Assembly: GCA_030620095.1 (NCBI GenBank)
Contig: JAUTXW010000108.1
Location: forward strand, 496,001 to 560,000
DNA: 64,000 nt
From: Kuschelorhynchus macadamiae
Taxonomy: Eukaryota > Arthropoda > Insecta > Coleoptera > Curculionidae
Direction of reading: 5' to 3'
Below are positions 58,631-64,000 of the stretch, piece by piece (within the stretch, counting starts at the first letter, position 1; every line of letters begins with the position of its first letter). The position numbers were made by a program, and so were the translations under genes. The notes beneath the pieces were generated by a model. That model did not search any database and was not told the DNA's origin. It saw only the letters and a program-made list of their open reading frames with translations.

Positions 58631-59140
58631 CAGGGTTATTCACGCAACCCGTTCATTAAAAGTTTTTGATGATGCCATTTAGATAAAAATTTCAAATTTT
58701 GGGATTAAGGTAAGGTCAAGGGGTACTTCTTTTTTGAAATATTTTCAACTTCCTGTCACTTCCGGTTTAACCGGAAGTTGGTATCCACTTGCTTATTTTA
58801 AATGGAACAACCTAGGTTCAAGCGTTCTTAAGATATTTGACCTTGAACCGAAAATGAGCCTTCTGGGCACCAAATTTTAAAATCTCATATTTTTGTAAGT
58901 TTTACAGGGTGTCCTAAATTCAGTGGCAAACATTCACATTTTCAAAGCCGCTAAAGTCCGTTTTTTTAAATGGGACACCCTATATCTTTATGCACTATCA
59001 AATGTAGAATTTCATTTTCTATCAAACTGTATTAAGGTTCCCTATACCTATTCGTAACCATTTTCGAAATAATTGGGTTTCATAAAAATATCGTATTATT
59101 TGCTAAATGTTTACATGTTCCAATGGTGAGCCATGGAAAA
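58631..59140 (+). repeat. Left terminal inverted repeat
   Basis: Mirrors 60605-61268. Internal end-like blocks are TTTACAGGGTGTCC at 58901 and TGGGACACCC at 58971. Confidence 0.85.
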
Positions 59141-59231
59141 ACAATTGAGATCCAATATCCAATAGGGCAGATGATTAGTATGCATTATTTATCGAAAGCT
59201 GTCAGTGATAAACTAAATCTTCTAAATCGAA

Positions 59232-60233
59232 ATGGAAGAATACTCAAACGCTGATATTCTCAATCTGTTTTATATTCATGTAGAATGTTATAAAATTTTG
59301 GAGAGAACGTGTCGTGTGTTTAATGAACGCCACCCTGATTTGCCGCCAATGAACAAGTCCAAATTCAAGAGGATTGAAACGAACTTTTTGCGTTTTGGCA
59401 AGGTTAAAGTTACAAAAAATGTTCCGAAACCAGTGACAAATGCCGTGGATAACGTATTAAACACATTAGCTTATTTCCACGCAAACCCGCAAAGTTCAAT
59501 ACCGTCTGCAGAAAACGATTTGGGAATTTCTTCTTCATCTGTCCAAAGAATCTTGAGCGAACATCATATGCACCGAATGCGAATTCATGTTTTTGAAAAT
59601 TCAAGAGGACCCTCAATTCCTTTCAAAAATATTTTGGACCGATGAAACGAAATTTTCTAGAGAAGGAATAACAAATAGAAGAAACGAACATTTCTGGGCA
59701 GCAGAAAATCCGCACGCTTTACGCGAAACGCGTTCTCAAGAGAGGTTTAGCTTCAATGTTTTCGGTATAGTATTAAATGATCAGCTGCGGTACTGTATTT
59801 ATGAAGATAATTTAAACAGTGATAAGTATTTAAAAATTCTACGAGGGACGGTTTCTGAATTTATAGAAGAATTCCTATTGGTGAGCTGCAAAATTATTGG
59901 TATCAATTAGATGGGGCACCAGCACATAATTCTGCTGCAGTTTATCTCCAATTATCTCGAATTTTTGAAGATCGCTGGATTGGTCCCAATGGCCCTTGGA
60001 GATGGCCCCCGCGATCGCCTGATTTAACACCCCTAGTCTTTTATTTATGGGGATTTATCAAAGGTAAAGTCTATGCTTCCCCAGTAAATAACCAACAAGA
60101 TTTACTGGACAGGATACGAACAGCTTTTGCCGAATTAGAAAACGGGCAAATTCAACGGCCCACAGCAACTGTACAAAGAAGAATTGAAATGTGTCTTCAA
60201 ATGAACAGACAGCATATAGAACATTTGTTATAA
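59232..60233 (+). pseudogene. DD41D-type transposase with third Asp replaced
   Basis: From the ATG at 59232: MEEYSNADILNLFYIHVECY, CRVFNERHPDLPPMNKSKFK (first HTH), then NVLNTLAYFHANPQSSIPSA and DLGISSSSVQRILSEHHMHR (second HTH and linker). A frameshift near 59620 leads to KIFWTDETKFSREGI (first Asp), RRNEHFWAAENPHAL and NVFGIVLNDQLRYCIYE. A second shift near 59885 leads to YWYQLDGAPAHNSAA (second Asp) and WRWPPRSPDLTPLVFYLWG, where the third catalytic Asp is Val. The tail QMNRQHIEHLL ends at 60233. Spacing is 41 residues. Two shifts and one catalytic change make it inactive, although most of the protein is readable. Confidence 0.85.
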
Positions 60234-60604
60234 TTCAATTTTATTATTTTATTTATTTATTGTTGATTGTTAGATTGCTATAATTTTTAAGTTCACTAAA
60301 AAAAGTTTAGAACAGTCTCGAACTTAGTAGGTATGGTTAAAAATAATGTAAACAATTTATTACATTTTTTATAACTTTGACTTTTTCGAAACGAAAAAAT
60401 TTCGTTTCAATCCTCTTCAATTTTCTTTTGTTCATTGGCGATAAATGAGAATGTTTTTCATTAAAAACATGGCACGTTCTCTCCAATTTATTTTTAACAT
60501 TCTCCGCGAATATAAAATAAATTGAGAATATCAGCTTTTGAGTGTTATTTTATTTTAATTTAAAAGTTTCAAATCAGCTGTCATGTTGAATAGAAAAGCA
60601 CAAC

Positions 60605-61268
60605 AATTGTTTTTCCATGGCTTACTACGGGAAGGTGTAAGTATTTAGCAAATAAATATGATAGTTTAATAAAAACCTGATTATTTCGAAAATGGTTACG
60701 AATAGGTATAGGGAACCTTAATACAGTTCGATAGAAAATTAAATTCTACATTTGATAGTGCATAAAGTTATAGGGTGTCCCATTTAAAAAAACGAACTTT
60801 AGCGGCTTTGAAAATGTGAATGTTTGCCGCTGAATTTAGGACACCCTGTATAAAAATAGACAAATTCAATAAAAAAAAACCTAAGATTATTTACCGATCG
60901 TCAGCAAAATATGAAAATTATATCTTCAAAACTTACAAAAATATGAGATTTTAAAATTTGGTACCCCGAAGGCTCATTTTTGGTTCAAGGTCAAGTATCT
61001 TAAAAACGCTTGAACCTAGGTATAGGACATGCTACATAAAATAGCATTAAAATTCTCCGTAGAATCCATAAATATCATAAAATACAGGGTGTTCCATTTA
61101 AAATAAGCAAGTTGATACCAACTTCCGGTTAAACCGGAAGTGACAGGAAGTTGAAAATATTTCAAAAAAGAAGTACCCCTTGACCTTACCTTAATCCCAA
61201 AATTTGAAATTTTTATCTAAATGGCATCTTCAAAAACTTTTAATGAACGGGTTGCGTGAATAATCCTG
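60605..61268 (-). repeat. Right terminal inverted repeat
   Basis: Inverted counterpart of 58631-59140, longer because of the block with AAATACAGGGTG near 61081. Internal end-like motifs are ATAGGGTGTCCC at about 60771 and GACACCCTGTAT at 60841. Confidence 0.85.
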
Positions 61269-61270
61269 TA

Positions 61271-62975
61271 TATTACTACAGCGGTACGTCAGCAAGGAGA
61301 TTGTGTTACAAGTTTTTATTGAGAGGTTTTATGTAAGGATAAAGACTTAAATGGGTTAACCTTTTTCATAACTAGAGCAACAATTGCTGATATTGATACT
61401 TGCAGCATTTGAAGAAGTAAGACCACTCCATATATTAATTAATTAAAGTTATAAAATTGGTAGGTAAAACGTTTCTGTTGGAATTTTTAAAAGTCTTTAA
61501 TTTATATTCTCTAGGTTTAATATTCTAGTTTTTTATTGATTTTTATATGGTATTTTTCATAGTGGCGTATATAAGCATTGCTTCTGGGGGGATTAAAACT
61601 TTAACAATCTAGGAGCGCCGAGATGATGAAACATTTCAACAAAAAAAAAGTCCTCAGTTTCTGTTTTCCACATAAGTGGGCGTTCTGAACTTTTAAACGT
61701 AAATGATATGGACAACCAAAAAACAAAAACCTTTAAGTGCCCCGCTGGTTTGTCAAGCCGAAATTCACCGTTTCCTTGCTTAGTTATATTTTGACTGAAA
61801 ATATAAACTCTTCAACCAAAGAACTTTTTTTGTTCAGATCTAATATACAAGCATTGATCCACTTATCATCATTCATTCGATACTCCAATGTACTATATTA
61901 TGAAATATTATTTTTATAATATTATAATAATAATTATAATAATGACATTTATTATTTTCCTCCATAAAAAGGTTTTTTTTCAGAAACTGGATTTTGTTTC
62001 TCTATATAGGACTGAAAAAAAAGTTCTGTGTTTCACACTTGATTTTTGTACAACATTATAACGCAATTGGATAAGTAGTTTTTGAAACTGATATTTTAAA
62101 CATTTCATTTTGTTCCACCATAATAATCTCCTCATCAAAATTTTACCAGTTTATCCCTACATCAAACTTGCTATGCCGCGGACAGACACACCGATGGAAT
62201 TAAAAAAACATTTTTAGGTATTACAATACTTCTTTCTTATGAGGGAAGTAAACACTATATATTTATTTCCCATAGTTCATTGAGAAATTAATGAAAATTT
62301 GTCTAAAACAGATGAATTCTCCCGATGAATGGAAAAATGGAAGGCTACTGTTTGATTTTCGTAGCCTATTAGGAGTTCAATTAAAAATTGACGAAAACCG
62401 GATTAATTCTTCAATTTACCTATTTAGTGTTAGCGGGAATGAAAAGAGAATTGAGATATTCATTTTTGGTTAATTAGTCCTAATAAAAGTATCAAATTTG
62501 GGATACTCTAAACAGAAATGTTAACGGCCTGTAGAACTAAACCCGCTCTGGTGTTCCATAAAATCCCCACGACGTAATACATCACAAAAAAAAACCATAT
62601 TGCCTAATTAAAATTCTACACGTGTTTTCATCAAAAAATTTCCATCGAAACCAATCTTAAAAAGAGCGGGCTCCCTTTTTCCCTACACTCCCTTCGTTTC
62701 GGTATCCAATGAATAATAAACGAATCGAGCGCCCTCTATTTTCCGAGGGATAGTTAATTATGACGTTTTGGAATGATAAATTACCTGAGTGCGATAAGGA
62801 CGTATAAGAAATTCCTGGATATTATTCCGAAGAAAAATGAAAAAGTATGGGGACCGCCGAAATCGAGAAGTCAGTGACGGTACAAATAAAAATTATACTA
62901 GTTTAAGAAATTTAACATTTTTAAAAAAACTGAAACATTATTCAAAGAAATTGTCTATATTTCCCAAAGAGACCT
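61271..62975. other. No gene seen; modular-repeat piece at 62090-62250
   Basis: The piece has TTTCATTTTGTTCCACCAT, CAAAATTTTACCAGTTTAT, GACAGACACACCGATGGAAT and CTTATGAGGGAAGTAAAC, relatives of the family at 2.9, 20-21 and 49 kb. A stretch at 62520-62880 with GAATCGAGCGCCCTCTATTT is relatively GC-rich and unique here. No coding frame is supported. Confidence 0.4.
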
Positions 62976-63333
62976 AGTTTTAATAACAAAACATAGAAAA
63001 ATACTCCAAGTCTAGGTCTCAGTAAATTATAATTATTAACATGACACCTGTTTCGCCCTTTCGAGCATCATCAGACCTACAAACAGCAGAGGGAACTTAA
63101 CCTGATTTTAGTGTCGATCAAATATGTATAAGTAGTTGTTTGTTTTGTTGTACTTTAGTGTATTTTATTCTATTTGTAAGTTACTGTTTTCGAATTTGTG
63201 AGTGTAATTATTTACTAAGGTTCTCTCTGTTGTTTGTAGGTCTGATGAGGCTCAAAAGGGCGAAACAGGTATCATGTTAATAATTATAACTGAGACAGAG
63301 ACTTGGAGTCTTTTTCTATGTTTTGTTACTAAC
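62976..63333. repeat. Penelope-like 3' end palindrome
   Basis: Arms at 62976-63095 and 63218-63333 are inverted repeats sharing AACAAAACATAGAAAAA, TATAATTATTAACATGA and GTCTGATGATGCTCGAAAGG (plus-strand arm: GTCTGATGAGGCTCAAAAGG). About 120 bp separates them. The layout equals the outer parts of the Penelope pairs elsewhere in the window; no coding sequence remains. Confidence 0.65.
63236..63275 (+). ncRNA. Hammerhead-like motif in palindrome arm
   Basis: CTGATGA at 63242-63248, G, stem II GCTC/GGGC with loop AAAA, GAAA at 63262-63265, CAGGTATC. The inverted arm has CTGATGA, T, GCTC/GGGC, GAAAC, AGGTGTC. Stem III would be two base pairs and stem I is weak. Confidence 0.4.
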
Positions 63334-63567
63334 TTTATTATTTATTTTTGTTGTAATAAAACAGCATTTTGCTACTACCAATGTCATTTTTTAGCCTACC
63401 CACGCTAGATAATTGTTTAATAATATAAAATAAATCACATTTTATTATTGTTATCTCATGCATGCACGCATCACGAATATTTTGGGTGTTTGGAGTATTA
63501 GCGAGATAAATAAATAAAATATAGAATCCACGATGCAGTGGGGTACTGCCAGGGTTTTCATTACTTT

Positions 63568-63579
63568 TATATATATATA

Positions 63580-63618
<39 letters not shown>
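63568..63618. repeat. (TA)n microsatellite
   Basis: About 50 bp of TA with one TTT interruption. Confidence 0.97.
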
Positions 63619-63619
<1 letters not shown>

Positions 63620-63698
63620 GTGTTTTTATTCCGGGTGTACATCCGTTCACTACTGTCGTTCTGAAAAGAACAGTTTTGCTGATCGCCAAAATATTTGG

Positions 63699-63948
<250 letters not shown>

Positions 63949-64000
63949 CGAAAAATATATATATACCATTTTTAGATGTTTTTCACAAAACTACATATTT

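Larger units (their letters stand above)
58631..61268 (+). mobile_element. DD41D Tc1-mariner element with long TIRs
   Basis: The left end is CAGGGTTATTCACGCAACCC and the right end in reverse complement is CAGGATTATTCACGCAACCC, each next to TA (58629-58630 and 61269-61270). Inverted similarity extends inward to about 59140 on the left and from about 60605 on the right. The right arm keeps about 80 bp (with AAATACAGGGTGTTCC) that the left arm has lost. Both arms hold GACAGGAAGTTGAAAATAT and CCGGTTtAACCGG-type palindromes. Confidence 0.9.

Overview
The window looks like AT-rich intergenic or intronic DNA from an insect, most likely a beetle. That guess rests on many Tc1/mariner-superfamily transposons with a 40-41 residue second-to-third catalytic spacing, plus Penelope, hAT, pogo and R4/Dong-type elements, long (TA)n tracts and a near absence of host coding sequence. 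Almost every recognisable protein is a decayed transposon protein. I found no tRNA, rRNA, CRISPR array or bacterial-type gene. The only possible host coding sequence is a short terminal exon on the minus strand near 55.4 kb, and it is weakly supported.

Layout. 0.4-1.6 kb: pogo-like transposase relic with a small GT-AG intron. 3.3-6.0 kb: 5'-truncated CR1/Jockey-like LINE. 6.1-8.2 kb: R4/Dong-like LINE lying exactly between TAA repeats. 9.5-10.4 kb: second Jockey-like relic. 11.3-20.0 kb: two DD40D/DD41D transposons with 600-760 bp terminal inverted repeats and complete TA target duplications, the first inserted into an older relative. 20.1-21.5 kb: modular interspersed repeat. 21.9-24.56 kb: a 412-bp tandem repeat with one inverted copy. 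27.0-29.7 kb: complete but dead hAT element with an 8-bp target duplication. 30.1-32.6 kb: another DD40D element. 33.4-34.0 kb: Jockey-like relic. 37.2-40.9 kb: three-layer nest, a head-to-head Penelope pair inside a hAT-like element (perfect 8-bp TSD) inside a Jockey-like reverse transcriptase. 41.1-45.0 kb: fold-back DD41D element and a nearly intact one, each against (TA)n. 45.3-45.9 kb: Penelope 3' palindrome. 46.8-48.1 kb: a Tc1/mariner-superfamily transposase with about 81 residues between its last two catalytic residues (Sailor/DD82E-like). 50.6-52.7 kb: large inverted repeat around a DD41D relic. 57.1-57.5 kb: DD34D mariner. 58.6-61.3 kb: complete DD41D element. 63.0-63.3 kb: Penelope-like palindrome. 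Long (TA)n runs close the window.

The most interesting signal is self-cleaving RNA. Every complete unit of the 412-bp tandem repeat carries a segment that folds on paper into a full hammerhead ribozyme (core CUGANGA plus GAAA, all three stems, a CUA cleavage triplet). At least two units look catalytically intact. Tandem hammerhead repeats of this size match what is described for animal retrozymes and hammerhead satellites, which are thought to be mobilised by Penelope-like machinery. The same window has Penelope copies whose ends carry a related hammerhead-like motif of conserved architecture (CUGANGA, one U, stem II, GAAAC, minimal stem III). A candidate non-autonomous ribozyme repeat and its candidate autonomous partners therefore sit within 40 kb of each other. 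The motifs and repeats are visible in the sequence; the mobilisation link is inference.
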